A DNA stretch of 64,000 nt. Origin: Clostridium beijerinckii HUN142 (GTDB lineage Bacteria > Bacillota > Clostridia > Clostridiales > Clostridiaceae). Under the pieces are notes generated by a model that did not search any database, was not told the origin of the DNA, and was given only the letters and a program-made list of their open reading frames with translations. Position numbers and translations under genes: made by a program. The first letter of the stretch is position 1. Each line of letters begins with the position of its first letter. Of the stretch, positions 45,329-53,886 are shown piece by piece. The stretch covers positions 124,001 to 188,000 of the forward strand of contig NZ_JHXK01000008.1 in NCBI RefSeq assembly GCF_000621745.1, read 5' to 3'.

Positions 45329-46531
45329 TTAAGCCCCCTTCTTAATTAAAAGAACTCCATTTGCATCTCTTAACTTTCCATCACCAATTAAAGTAGCCTT
45401 ATCTATCCATTCATCTGTGTTTTCATCAAAATATCTTTTCATTGTCATTTGTAAATTAGAGTTAAATATATACTCATTTAAATCTACGAATAAAGCAAAA
45501 ACGGCATCTGCATCTGCATTTTCATAGTTTGGCAAATAATCAGCTTCAACACATAGCACATCATATCCTCCAAATCTTCTTACTGGTGATCCTGTTATTC
45601 CATAGTTAGTTCTTGCTATAGGTTGTCCATTGTTATCAACCATTCCATCAATATATCCTTCAAAAGTTGCTTTTGTCATAATCCAAATTCCATTACCTTC
45701 ATATGCAAGTGGGATTTTAGCAAAAATGTTCTTTTTCCATTTATCCCACTTACCAATATCAGTTGATGAGATTGTTATTTGTTGAGCTTCAGGTATTTCT
45801 GTTGTATGTGCTAAGATTCCTTTAGGCTCTCCAACTCCATCCCCTTTAATAACTGAGATTTCTATTGCTACAACTATTGCTTCTGCCATATCTGATGCTA
45901 TAGTTGCTTCAAATACTGGTAATGATACTGTATCAGCTTCTAAACTTGTGGCAACTCTGCATTGTAGCTTATAGTAACTAAACTCAATGTATGTTTTTAT
46001 TTCTTTCTTTTGCTTCTCTGATAAAGCGCCCTCTGATTTCCAAGTTGCTTTTGGCTTAACACTCGCAGTAGGAATTTTAACTCCACCTTTAAATGCAGTT
46101 TTTCTAATTCTGCTATAAATTTGGCCATAAGATTTTAACTTCTGAACAACCTCATTCATTATAGTAGTTGGAATAACAGCTCCTATATCAGTAGTCATAG
46201 TTGTTGAATCTGCTCTTAATTCCTCTGATATAACTCCAGTTCTTGCATAATTCATAAATGCTTTTCTATATTCAAGAGTAGAATATTTATCTTCTCTTTC
46301 TTCAACTTCTTCTCTTTTAACTCCTGGAATAAAAGTTTCTCTCTTTTCTCCAGCTTTACCTGCATTTATTTGTCCTGCTTCCTTAATTAATCTTTCCCTT
46401 GTTTCGATTTGGCTTTGAACTTCATTTAATTCTCTTAATTCCTTTTCTATTGCTACTAAATCAGCTTTAGGATCTTCTAACATTGTTCTTAATTCTGCTT
46501 TTCTTGATGCTATTTCTTTTAATGTTTTCAT
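45329..46531 (-). CDS. Major capsid protein, HK97 fold
   Basis: A 400-residue capsid precursor. The first 100 residues are a charged coiled delta domain that the protease removes. The rest follows HK97 capsids: TTDIGAVIPTTIMNEVVQKLKSYG, VKIPTASVKPKATWKSEG and GSPVRRFGGYDVLCVEAD. RBS AAGAAGGAAG. It follows protease and portal genes in standard order. Confidence 0.95.
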   Translation of the reverse strand: MKTLKEIASRKAELRTMLEDPKADLVAIEKELRELNEVQSQIETRERLIKEAGQINAGKAGEKRETFIPGVKREEVEEREDKYSTLEYRKAFMNYARTGVISEELRADSTTMTTDIGAVIPTTIMNEVVQKLKSYGQIYSRIRKTAFKGGVKIPTASVKPKATWKSEGALSEKQKKEIKTYIEFSYYKLQCRVATSLEADTVSLPVFEATIASDMAEAIVVAIEISVIKGDGVGEPKGILAHTTEIPEAQQITISSTDIGKWDKWKKNIFAKIPLAYEGNGIWIMTKATFEGYIDGMVDNNGQPIARTNYGITGSPVRRFGGYDVLCVEADYLPNYENADADAVFALFVDLNEYIFNSNLQMTMKRYFDENTDEWIDKATLIGDGKLRDANGVLLIKKGA

Positions 46532-46549
46532 TTATAAACACTTCCTTCT

Positions 46550-47143
46550 TTATAATAAAGTTTCAATAACTAACTTTTTTCTTAGATCTTCTTTTTGATT
46601 TAAGCTTTCCTTAAATGTTTCTAAACTCCTACAACACATATCACTGCTGTCATACGCAGGGAATGTACATGGACTTACTTCAAATAAATCTGCTTCCACA
46701 ATGCTTCTCTTATATATTTCTTTACCTTCATACTGAACCTTTGACCATACATCATCATTACATCTGAATCCAAAGGATGAACCATCAACATCTCCACGCT
46801 GTACGCTTTCATATGCATCATTTCCATAAGTATTATTAGGCAAATCAATATCATAATTTAATCCACTCATATCCGAATTAAATCTTAGTGTTCCTGCTGA
46901 AACACTTCCTAGTGGCTTTGAAGTATCATGATTCCATAATGCTTTTTGATTTCTATTTTGAAGTGATTTATCAAAAGCTCCTGAAGCTATTTCTTCAAGA
47001 AATTCATCTCCCCATCTATCTCTCATTAATGTTGGTGAATTATACTTTACTGCATAGCCTCCAATAGTCTTTTTTTGCCCTTCTGAAACTGATCTAATTT
47101 CTATCTTTTCAGTCGTCAGTTGCCTTACTTCCTTCTCCTTCAT
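46550..47143 (-). CDS. HK97-family prohead protease
   Basis: A 197-residue serine protease. KTIGGYAVKYNSPTLMRDRWGDEF, KALWNHDTSKPLG (candidate catalytic H) and GDVDGSSFGFR (catalytic serine region) are visible. It overlaps the portal gene by 35 bases and cuts the delta domain of the capsid protein. Confidence 0.93.
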   Translation of the reverse strand: MKEKEVRQLTTEKIEIRSVSEGQKKTIGGYAVKYNSPTLMRDRWGDEFLEEIASGAFDKSLQNRNQKALWNHDTSKPLGSVSAGTLRFNSDMSGLNYDIDLPNNTYGNDAYESVQRGDVDGSSFGFRCNDDVWSKVQYEGKEIYKRSIVEADLFEVSPCTFPAYDSSDMCCRSLETFKESLNQKEDLRKKLVIETLL

Positions 47144-48317
47144 CTATATCTTCACCTCCTCCCAAGTCATCACCAACTGTTGTTGTATCTAACCTTCTTA
47201 AAGGTTTATCTCCACCTTCAATTGGTCCAAGATTCATAACATCTCTCCATTCATTAGGAGTCATTGCACTTCTGTCCACCATTTGTACTAAATTAAGCTT
47301 CGTTGCCATGGATGCATATTGCAGACTATTAGCTTCAAAGATTATATAATTGCCAAATCCTCTTTCTTTTTTACTAAATAGACGCCTCGTAAACTCTCCA
47401 CTTAGTTGCTTTGATAAAGGTTCTATTTCAGCTTCATAATAAGCATTCCATTCATCTTCTGTATATTTGCTTTGAATTATATTTTCATTGGTATTAAAAA
47501 AGCTATATATCCTCAATACTGCTCTATCCATTTGAGCTGCATTAGGTACATAGCTTTCATTCTTTATTTGCTCTAAATCATATCTTGGATCTGTTGCTGC
47601 TACACCTTTTCCTTTATTAATGCTTAAGAATGTATCAACAAATTTACTTACTTCTATATCTCTATCTTCTGGCCTTAAAGTAGATTTAAATTTCATAATC
47701 CACTTAATAACCATAGAATTTTTTATAGCCTTTACCATTCCTTGATCAGTAGTATTTACTACTTCCATAAGATTCTTTAATGTCTCTTGTGGTGTATCGC
47801 CAAAAAAGTCACTTTCATTAAAATCTCTTCTTAAATGAATTATATCTGAATAAGGGACTGTCATTCTCTTACCTGTCATAAATGTATATCTTAAGAACAG
47901 ATCTCCTTCTTTCCCTTCTATTAATTCCACAGACGTTGCTGGAATTGGATACAATTCAGTTGCATATCCAAGTTCATCACGCTTAATATAAATAAAAGCA
48001 TTGTGGTTAAGCATCAACTGAGTTGTTACCTTTTCTAACATCATTTGCATAGTCATATATGGATTAGGTTCCTCAAGAATAAACCTAATATATGGCTGCG
48101 GATTAATTTTAAAGTTACCATTAAAATCTAGTATATGTTTAGGATTCAGTTTCCCTATAGCCTGTGCCTTTGGCCTTATTGCTGATCTAACTAAATCACT
48201 TTTATATAAATTTCCATCCCAGGCATAAAACCCATTTCCTGAATCAGTAATCATTTCAAATCTCGTAGTAGGCTGTGGAGAGCTTTTATTTCCAAAGATA
48301 TTTTGAAATAGGCCCAA
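47109..48317 (-). CDS. Phage portal protein
   Basis: A 402-residue HK97-type portal. VRSAIRPKAQAIGKLNPKHI, YAEIEPLSKQLSGEFTRRLF-like region and VQMVDRSAMTPNEWRDVMNLGPIEGGD are conserved. The start is TTG 48317 with AGAGGTG upstream. The C-terminus overlaps the protease gene. Confidence 0.94.
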   Translation of the reverse strand: MGLFQNIFGNKSSPQPTTRFEMITDSGNGFYAWDGNLYKSDLVRSAIRPKAQAIGKLNPKHILDFNGNFKINPQPYIRFILEEPNPYMTMQMMLEKVTTQLMLNHNAFIYIKRDELGYATELYPIPATSVELIEGKEGDLFLRYTFMTGKRMTVPYSDIIHLRRDFNESDFFGDTPQETLKNLMEVVNTTDQGMVKAIKNSMVIKWIMKFKSTLRPEDRDIEVSKFVDTFLSINKGKGVAATDPRYDLEQIKNESYVPNAAQMDRAVLRIYSFFNTNENIIQSKYTEDEWNAYYEAEIEPLSKQLSGEFTRRLFSKKERGFGNYIIFEANSLQYASMATKLNLVQMVDRSAMTPNEWRDVMNLGPIEGGDKPLRRLDTTTVGDDLGGGEDIDEGEGSKATDD

Positions 48318-48334
48318 ATATTTTCACCTCTCTT

Positions 48335-49999
48335 TTAAACCATATTTTCATATTCACTCATTTTATCCAAAAGTACTACATATCCAATAATAAGAGAAAC
48401 GCCTCCATCAATACGCTTTCTATTATCAGTACCTTTTATTGGCTGAATATTGTTATTTATATCAGTTTTAATTTCCATATTAGATAAACACCATTTATCT
48501 ATTGGATTATTATTATAAATAATTCTATCAGCAATTAAATCTGCTTTTAATTCCTTCATTGGAAAGCTTAATGTATAAGCTCCTTGCCTAACTGAAATCA
48601 TTGCATCTTTTCCAAATTCATCTTCATATGCTTGAAGCAAACTATCATCCACATGCCAAGGATCGTAGCCAATCCAAGGTATATAAATATCATAAAGGTC
48701 CCTTACTTCCTTAAACCATTCAAGCATGTCATACTTATTTACTTTATTACCTGGACAAACTCTTATTAACCCTTGCTGCTCCCATAACTTATATGGAACA
48801 TTATCATCCTCTTTATTAGTTTCTTCTTGATTTAATTTTTCTTCTGGTACAAAGTACATTTGAATAACATAAATCTTAGGATCATCGCGTCTCATACATA
48901 AAACTTTAGCTGATGCTAAATCTGTTGTTTCTGCTAAGTCAAAGCATCCAATTCCATATCTGAATCCCATTTCTTTAAGACTAAAAATAGCTTCATTGTT
49001 AAGCTCATCCCAACGCAACCATGCTGATGCTGAGTTTTCCTTCATGTTAAAATCTTTAACCATTACAGTAGCTTTAAAGGCTGGATCTGATTTGGCTTTA
49101 TTTACACAATCCCTTAAAAATTCAACCTTTTTAATTGGACCTAATCCTGGATTAGCTTTAATCCACATTTCTTCTTTGTCCCATTCTTCCTTATCATCAA
49201 GCTCATATATAAATGCTATAAATCTATCATCCTTTATCTTTCCATCAAGTACACCACATGCATAATCATATTGAGAATCAAATATTGAGCCTCTAATAAA
49301 ACCATTAGTAGTTATACAATCTAAAAGTGGCTGTCTTCTACTACTCATTGACTGCTTCATTAAATCATATATGTCTCTGTTCTTTATGGCTGCTAATTCA
49401 TCAATAGTAACCATATGCGCATTTAAGCCATCAAGACCATTAGAATTACTTGCTAATGCTTGAATGCTTCCATAATTAAAAGGACAATATATATCGGATT
49501 TTCTTTTCTTAAGATGTTTATTTAAATCTGGCGACTGTTGAATCATTTTATAGCATTCATTAAATCCCTTTTTTGATTGATCCAATTTAGTAGCTATAAT
49601 ATAGCATTCTGGAGATCCTTCTCCATCACCAACCAGCATATAAGTTTCATCCGCTGCAAGCTCTGTAGTTTTTCCGTTCTTCCGACCTCTAATATCAAGT
49701 ACCTCTTGATATTGTCTAAATCTAGTATCTTTATGAACGAATCCAAAAACTGCTTGATGTTTTGCTTTCTGAAATAATTCTAACTTCAAAGCTCCACCAA
49801 GCTCACCTTGAGCTTGCTTACAAAAAGTTTCTATAAACTCAATAGGTCTATTTCCTAATTCTTCATCAAATATCCAAGGATAATATTTTTCTGGATTATG
49901 TAATTTATCAACCAGCATTTCATACACTTGCTTAATTCTTTTACATGCAAAAATTTCACCTGATTCAATTTTGCTATAGTATTCTTCTATATAATTCAT
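48335..49999 (-). CDS. terL: Terminase large subunit
   Basis: A 554-residue terminase of the HK97-like class. Walker A is GRKNGKT (105-111), Walker B with catalytic glutamate is MVTIDELAA, and the nuclease part has CFDLAETTDLASA and GYDPWHVDD. It pumps DNA into the prohead and cuts it. Its start overlaps the small-subunit stop. Confidence 0.95.
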   Translation of the reverse strand: MNYIEEYYSKIESGEIFACKRIKQVYEMLVDKLHNPEKYYPWIFDEELGNRPIEFIETFCKQAQGELGGALKLELFQKAKHQAVFGFVHKDTRFRQYQEVLDIRGRKNGKTTELAADETYMLVGDGEGSPECYIIATKLDQSKKGFNECYKMIQQSPDLNKHLKKRKSDIYCPFNYGSIQALASNSNGLDGLNAHMVTIDELAAIKNRDIYDLMKQSMSSRRQPLLDCITTNGFIRGSIFDSQYDYACGVLDGKIKDDRFIAFIYELDDKEEWDKEEMWIKANPGLGPIKKVEFLRDCVNKAKSDPAFKATVMVKDFNMKENSASAWLRWDELNNEAIFSLKEMGFRYGIGCFDLAETTDLASAKVLCMRRDDPKIYVIQMYFVPEEKLNQEETNKEDDNVPYKLWEQQGLIRVCPGNKVNKYDMLEWFKEVRDLYDIYIPWIGYDPWHVDDSLLQAYEDEFGKDAMISVRQGAYTLSFPMKELKADLIADRIIYNNNPIDKWCLSNMEIKTDINNNIQPIKGTDNRKRIDGGVSLIIGYVVLLDKMSEYENMV

Positions 50000-50367
50000 T
50001 ATTTTAATTTACCTTTTTTAATAAATTCCATAAGTGCATCTGCTTCTTGTTTTTTTACTTCAATTGGCAGCAAGTCAATTAATTGTTTCATTACTCCTGA
50101 ATATCGTTGCATGAAAGTCGTATAAATTTTAACCTCTGGTCTTTCCCTGTTAAAAGATTGTTCTCCCTGTTCAAATAATTCAGTCAATCCTTTTTTAATA
50201 AGATCTGCTCTCGTATCTTCAAGTAATACTTTCATAAATGCAGCTTCATTAATTAAACCTTCAAGGACCTTAGTTTTATCTTTTGGAAAATCCTTAAATA
50301 TCTTTTTAATTTTATTTATCTCCTGCTTTATTTTTTTATCTCTTTCCAATTGTTCGGAAATGCTCAA
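49999..50367 (-). CDS. terS: Terminase small subunit, P27 family
   Basis: A 122-residue helical protein. The start is TTG 50367 after ATAGGAGGGGG; the frame remains open upstream through the candidate cos region, but that part is not protein-like. EVKIYTTFMQRYSGVMKQLIDLLP is typical of P27 proteins, which bind near cos. Confidence 0.85.
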   Translation of the reverse strand: MSISEQLERDKKIKQEINKIKKIFKDFPKDKTKVLEGLINEAAFMKVLLEDTRADLIKKGLTELFEQGEQSFNRERPEVKIYTTFMQRYSGVMKQLIDLLPIEVKKQEADALMEFIKKGKLK

Positions 50368-50394
50368 AAATATACCCCCTCCTATTTTCAAAAT

Positions 50395-50470
50395 TTCGTT
50401 CGGAGGAAAATTGTTGTCCCCTATACGGTCTCCCAAAGCCACTCCCTGCAAGTTTTTATGGGGGGGCTAT
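50395..50470. other. Candidate cos region
   Basis: This stretch between HNH and small terminase genes is much richer in G/C runs than its surroundings: a run of seven C's on the minus strand, TTGCAGGGAGTGG, TTGGGAGACCG, TAGGGGAC. P27/HNH phages usually carry cos here. Cut positions cannot be assigned by eye. Confidence 0.45.
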
Positions 50471-50772
50471 GTACTTGGAATCAATTCTCCTTTGTCATTA
50501 AACTTGTAACCTTTCTTAGTTGCACTTCTCTTTTCTCTATTAAAGTCATGCTCGGCATTATGACAATCCAAACATAGATACTCTAAGTTATTATGATTAA
50601 GAGTTATGTTAGGATTATTTATATTGTTAGGTGTTAAGCCTTTCTTATGATGGACAATGTAACCTGGTCTCTCGCATCTTTCACACAATCCATTTACTGA
50701 TTTTATATATGATGCTTTGCATTTCTTCCATTCCTTGCTGTTATAAAATCTTTTAGCAAAAATTTTAGCCAT
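50467..50772 (-). CDS. HNH endonuclease
   Basis: A 101-residue HNH nuclease, start at ATG 50772 with AAGGAGATATAAACG (the track-like longer frame would begin in that site). CERCERPGYIVHHKKGLTPNN and LEYLCLDCHNAEH show the two CxxC zinc knuckles and the HH motif. It lies before the terminase genes, where such nucleases assist cos cutting. Confidence 0.92.
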   Translation of the reverse strand: MAKIFAKRFYNSKEWKKCKASYIKSVNGLCERCERPGYIVHHKKGLTPNNINNPNITLNHNNLEYLCLDCHNAEHDFNREKRSATKKGYKFNDKGELIPST

Positions 50773-50798
50773 TCGTTTATATCTCCTTATCAAATTAA

Positions 50799-50834
50799 GT
50801 GCATAATAAAAGCACTTACAATAGTAAGTGCTAA
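50799..50834 (-). terminator. Terminator, TGCATAATAAAAGCAC repeat copy 1
   Basis: AGCACTTAC / GTAAGTGCT (50811-50832), followed on the minus strand by TTTTATTATGCA. The TGCATAATAAAA flank recurs at 52919. Confidence 0.7.
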
Positions 50835-50926
50835 ATTCGATATTACTTCCATAAAAAATATCATAATTCCATCATTAACAAGACTTTTTAATAACTGTAT
50901 ATCAAGTTATAATACTAAATATTTCT

Positions 50927-51625
50927 TTATATGTTATTATTTTTTCTATTATATATTAAATGTTGTAAAATTATTCCTCCAAAGTAACCAATAAAAATAC
51001 CAACTTCAGCAGAAATAATCTCAACAATAGTGTTATATCTCCAAAATGCAAATATATATACGCCAACCAATATAATTACATACCAATAGGATGCTTTTAA
51101 TTTCTTAAATGATTTCACTTCTTCTTTAAATTTATCACAATTAAAATCTAGCCATACTACTTTTCCTAATATCATAACCCAAAAAGTATATGACAATAAT
51201 AGAATATTAAACTTATAACATAAAAATGATAATGCAAGGCATATTAATATGAATGTCCATTTAATTTCTTCTGGACTTAAACCATATAAAACAGTTCTTT
51301 TAAATATTTTGTTTACTATTTTAGTTATTAATATATAAATTATTTGAATAAGCATTCCAATCAAAACTGAATATACTGAGAATGAGAGCCCACTCTGAGA
51401 AATATCATTATTATTAGGATTCATATAATATGTCATAACAAATCCAAAGAGTATTAATACCGATAAAATCATGAATATTACAACACCAGTTCCATATCTA
51501 GGCATATTCTCTTTTCCTGATTCTACTTCTCCTATTATACGTTGACGCACAAAATATCCTACAACTAAAAATAGTGCTATTACAATTATTGCGCATGTTA
51601 CAGCAATTCCTACTATAAATTCCAT
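50927..51625 (-). CDS. Polytopic membrane protein, unknown (phage cargo)
   Basis: A 232-residue protein with about seven hydrophobic helices (VTCAIIVIALFLVVGYFV, VVIFMILSVLILFGFVMTY and others), few charged loops. No family recognised. It sits between the recombinase and the HNH gene, starts after ATGGGGG, and has its own terminator, so it is likely expressed apart from the late genes. A superinfection-exclusion role is possible but unsupported. Confidence 0.7.
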   Translation of the reverse strand: MEFIVGIAVTCAIIVIALFLVVGYFVRQRIIGEVESGKENMPRYGTGVVIFMILSVLILFGFVMTYYMNPNNNDISQSGLSFSVYSVLIGMLIQIIYILITKIVNKIFKRTVLYGLSPEEIKWTFILICLALSFLCYKFNILLLSYTFWVMILGKVVWLDFNCDKFKEEVKSFKKLKASYWYVIILVGVYIFAFWRYNTIVEIISAEVGIFIGYFGGIILQHLIYNRKNNNI

Positions 51626-52088
51626 TTTTGTCCCCCATAAGTAATATTATTATTAATTAGTTATTTATTGAATTTATAATAACATATTATGAACATTACG
51701 TATACGATATATATTAATATATACACAAATCTACATTTCATAGTAGTTAATTATTATCCTAAAAAATTCATTATTAAGATATTTAATTGAACTATCAAAT
51801 TATTAACCAACAGTTTCTTTTTATTCCTAATTTAATCTATTAATTAATCTTTAATAACATATCCGATTAATTTGCTATTTACCTACTCTTCAATATTTAA
51901 ATAAAGAACTTACTAATGACAAGAATAAATTCAATTTAAACGTTCGTGTTTTTCAATTTGAATGTTTAATTATATAGGAGAATCACACATTCATTTTAAA
52001 AGTTCTCTTCTTCTATATACCTTTATTTTTTAACCTCGAATGTTAATGCCTTCGAAAATCAAACATTCATATGCAAAAATAAAAAATA
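51626..52088. other. 463-bp AT-rich region with GAATGTT repeats
   Basis: No gene is seen. TTCAATTTRAAYGTT occurs as a direct repeat (51930 and 51952), and GAATGTT / AACATTC as an inverted repeat (52038-52068) directly behind the tyrosine recombinase gene. These could be recombinase or regulator sites. Confidence 0.4.
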
Positions 52089-52694
52089 TCACCTCACAAA
52101 ATCACTTAATGACTTTGAATATTGATGATATTTTTCTTTATCTAATCCTATGTATAATTCTGTTTCCTGAGTAGTTCTATGGCCTAATAACTTTTGCACT
52201 GCTACAATATCCTTACCACTTTCAACATAGATCTTATAGGCGTAAGTTTTTCTCATGCTATGAGCTGAAATATCATATAAACCAAAATACTCTCCTGCTT
52301 CTTTTAAGATATTACTAACGGCTTGTACTCCAATTGGTTTATTAATACCTTTCCTAGATTGAAATATATACTCATAATCCTTTTTATCTCTAGTATATTC
52401 TTTAAGGAGCTTTGTGACTTTAGGTATTACTTCAACTGTTCTAGGCTTTCTGTTTTTTTCTCTAATATTTTTTGAATTCTTTTTCTTACCTTCAAAAATA
52501 GTAAACTCACTTCTCCTAAGAGCTTCCCTTATGTCTCTGGCTTTCAATTTTACTAAATCACCTGCTCTATATCCAGTAGTTATACCAACTACGAATAAAA
52601 CATAATCACGTTCATTTTTATACTTTAAATAATCCTGAATATCAAGAACCCTTTCTGTATTTGTAATTGGCTTAGCAGGTCTTTTCCTTCCCAT
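52089..52694 (-). CDS. Tyrosine recombinase (catalytic domain only)
   Basis: A 201-residue recombinase. The catalytic residues are all present: R43 (GYRAGD), H145 and R148 (AHSMRKT), H172 (LLGHRT) and nucleophile Y181 (ELYIGLD). The N-terminal core-binding domain of full integrases is missing, so it is the short type found in the late-gene region of many Firmicutes phages. It is not the integrase of this prophage, which is a serine recombinase at the right end. Confidence 0.9.
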   Translation of the reverse strand: MGRKRPAKPITNTERVLDIQDYLKYKNERDYVLFVVGITTGYRAGDLVKLKARDIREALRRSEFTIFEGKKKNSKNIREKNRKPRTVEVIPKVTKLLKEYTRDKKDYEYIFQSRKGINKPIGVQAVSNILKEAGEYFGLYDISAHSMRKTYAYKIYVESGKDIVAVQKLLGHRTTQETELYIGLDKEKYHQYSKSLSDFVR

Positions 52695-52709
52695 ACTATT
52701 TCACCCACC

Positions 52710-52892
52710 TCACCTGATCCTTTCATCATTTTTAAAGCATTCTTCTATTTCTTTTTTATTATAGGGATAATAAAATAATTCTAATTCTTCACAATTACTT
52801 TTATGAACACAGCCTTTGCAATTTGTAGGTGATTTAGCACATAAAACTTTATTCCCCATAAATCTAATATTTAACTCAACCTTCTTTCTCAT
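52710..52892 (-). CDS. Small cysteine-rich phage protein
   Basis: A 60-residue protein with a cysteine cluster CAKSPTNCKGCVHKSNC, a likely zinc knuckle. RBS AAGGAGG. It lies 15 bases upstream of the recombinase gene and is probably cotranscribed. Function unknown. Confidence 0.65.
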   Translation of the reverse strand: MRKKVELNIRFMGNKVLCAKSPTNCKGCVHKSNCEELELFYYPYNKKEIEECFKNDERIR

Positions 52893-52918
52893 GATTCAAC
52901 CTCCTTACCTATGAAAAA

Positions 52919-52955
52919 TTGCATAATAAAAAAGCACCTAAAAATAAGTGCTTTA
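52919..52955 (-). terminator. Hairpin, TGCATAATAAAA repeat copy 2
   Basis: AAAGCAC...GTGCTTT (52931-52953) preceded by TGCATAATAAAA, like the hairpin at 50799-50834. The stem is only 7 bp; the minus strand T-run is TTTTTTATTATGC. Confidence 0.5.
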
Positions 52956-53027
52956 AAAATCTAAAATGTCATCTAAAAATTACAAGAGGTTATTCCTTTA
53001 ACCACATACAGTATATAATATTTTTTT

Positions 53028-53128
53028 GGTACTGCATAGGTACTTTTCCTGATACCTTCGTGATACCTTTCTTGCTACCCTAACTGCTACCTTTATGGTA
53101 CCTTTCCTGCTACCCCTACCGATACCCT
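53028..53128. repeat. Nine-unit array with 11-12 bp period
   Basis: Units beginning G(G/A/C)TAC(C/T) start at 53028, 53039, 53051, 53062, 53074, 53086, 53097, 53109 and 53121. Spacing is 11 or 12 bases (mean 11.6), so the motif stays near one face of the helix. Three units span about 35 bases, so it is not a codon repeat. It lies directly behind the late-regulator-like gene and before the recombinase, HNH and terminase genes. It looks like a multi-site protein-binding array. Confidence 0.7.
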
Positions 53129-53129
53129 C

Positions 53130-53522
53130 TTAAGCTAATTTCAACTTTTGAAACGCCCTATCTATGGAGTTTTTAATGCTTTTTCTTGATTTAAATAACT
53201 CTTGTGATGCTCGTGTTATACTTTTCTTTTCTACAAATACTTTTTGTATAACTACTACTTCATCTATATCCAATCTTTTTAATGCATTATCAATTCTCTT
53301 ATTAGCAATTTCATTAAATCTTATTTTCTTTTCCAAAGTTTCTATTTCATTCATAACATAATCATTATTTTTGCATTTCATAGAGCTTTGAACTTTTTCC
53401 TCATAATTCATTGCTCCAAGTTGCTCGCCAATTTTTAATTCTTCAACTTTCAACTTCATATCATCGATTTCAATTTCTCTTAGTCTATATAATGCTAATT
53501 CCTTTTTTACTCTCTCGCTCAT
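53130..53522 (-). CDS. ArpU/sigma-70-like late transcription regulator
   Basis: A 130-residue helical protein. The C-terminal part, RLDIDEVVVIQKVFVEKKSITRASQELFKSRKSIKNSIDRAFQKL, is shaped like region 4 of sigma factors, the form of ArpU-type late regulators in Gram-positive phages. RBS AGGTGG. Its stop is immediately followed by the nine-unit array, a likely target. Confidence 0.75.
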   Translation of the reverse strand: MSERVKKELALYRLREIEIDDMKLKVEELKIGEQLGAMNYEEKVQSSMKCKNNDYVMNEIETLEKKIRFNEIANKRIDNALKRLDIDEVVVIQKVFVEKKSITRASQELFKSRKSIKNSIDRAFQKLKLA

Positions 53523-53552
53523 ATTTTTCCACCTATCCTTTATAAAATATGT

Positions 53553-53645
53553 TATAATTTAGATAGATTGATTAGAGAATCTTCTTTCCATGATTCGTTC
53601 TCTAATTGAGATAGGTGTTCATTACGAACACCTTTTATTTTTTAA
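53553..53645 (+). ncRNA. Predicted prophage small RNA of about 75 nt
   Basis: An extended -10 promoter TGTTATAAT (53550-53558) precedes a transcript with a 9-bp hairpin ATTAGAGAA / TTCTCTAAT (53571-53606) and a terminator hairpin AGGTGTTC / GAACACCT (53613-53633) with a long T-run. It has no ORF, and it is divergent from the late-regulator gene, starting about 40 bases from its start codon. Confidence 0.55.
53611..53642 (+). repeat. AGGTGTTC hairpin, copy 1
   Basis: AGGTGTTC-ATTAC-GAACACCT followed by TTTATTTTTT. One of four copies in the prophage, all 8+5+8 bases. Confidence 0.75.
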
Positions 53646-53804
53646 TATTAGTGTTATAAATTAAATTACTTGAATACTTTTTTTCAAATAATAATATACT
53701 TGGTTGTTTATTATATTATTATTTATAAAATCCATTGTATTCCCCTTAATTGAAGCATATTTCGAATTTAATATTAATATTGCGAATTATTTATAACATA
53801 AAAA

Positions 53805-53838
53805 ATACCGCAAATTCATATTGTGAATAATGCGGTAT
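53805..53838 (-). terminator. Terminator, ATACCGC hairpin family copy 2
   Basis: ATACCGCA / TGCGGTAT with inner ATTCA / TGAAT pairing, followed on the minus strand by TTTTTTAT. It ends the leftward gene at 53887. A decayed relative lies at 28744. Confidence 0.8.
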
Positions 53839-53847
53839 CCTAACTTA

Positions 53848-53876
53848 TTTTACTTTTATTATAATAAAAGTAAAAT
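53848..53876. repeat. AT-only hairpin
   Basis: ATTTTACTTTTATT and its complement flank three bases. It lies just behind the stop of the gene at 53887; it may add to termination. Confidence 0.4.
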
Positions 53877-53886
53877 ATATATTATG

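Noticed and set aside
51630..51760. Leftward promoter for the membrane protein gene
   Set aside because: Several TATAAT-like boxes exist but none has a credible -35 at 16-18 bases; not called.
53028..53128. CRISPR-like or coding repeat
   Set aside because: Units are 11-12 bases without spacers, and three units give 35 bases, which does not fit codons.
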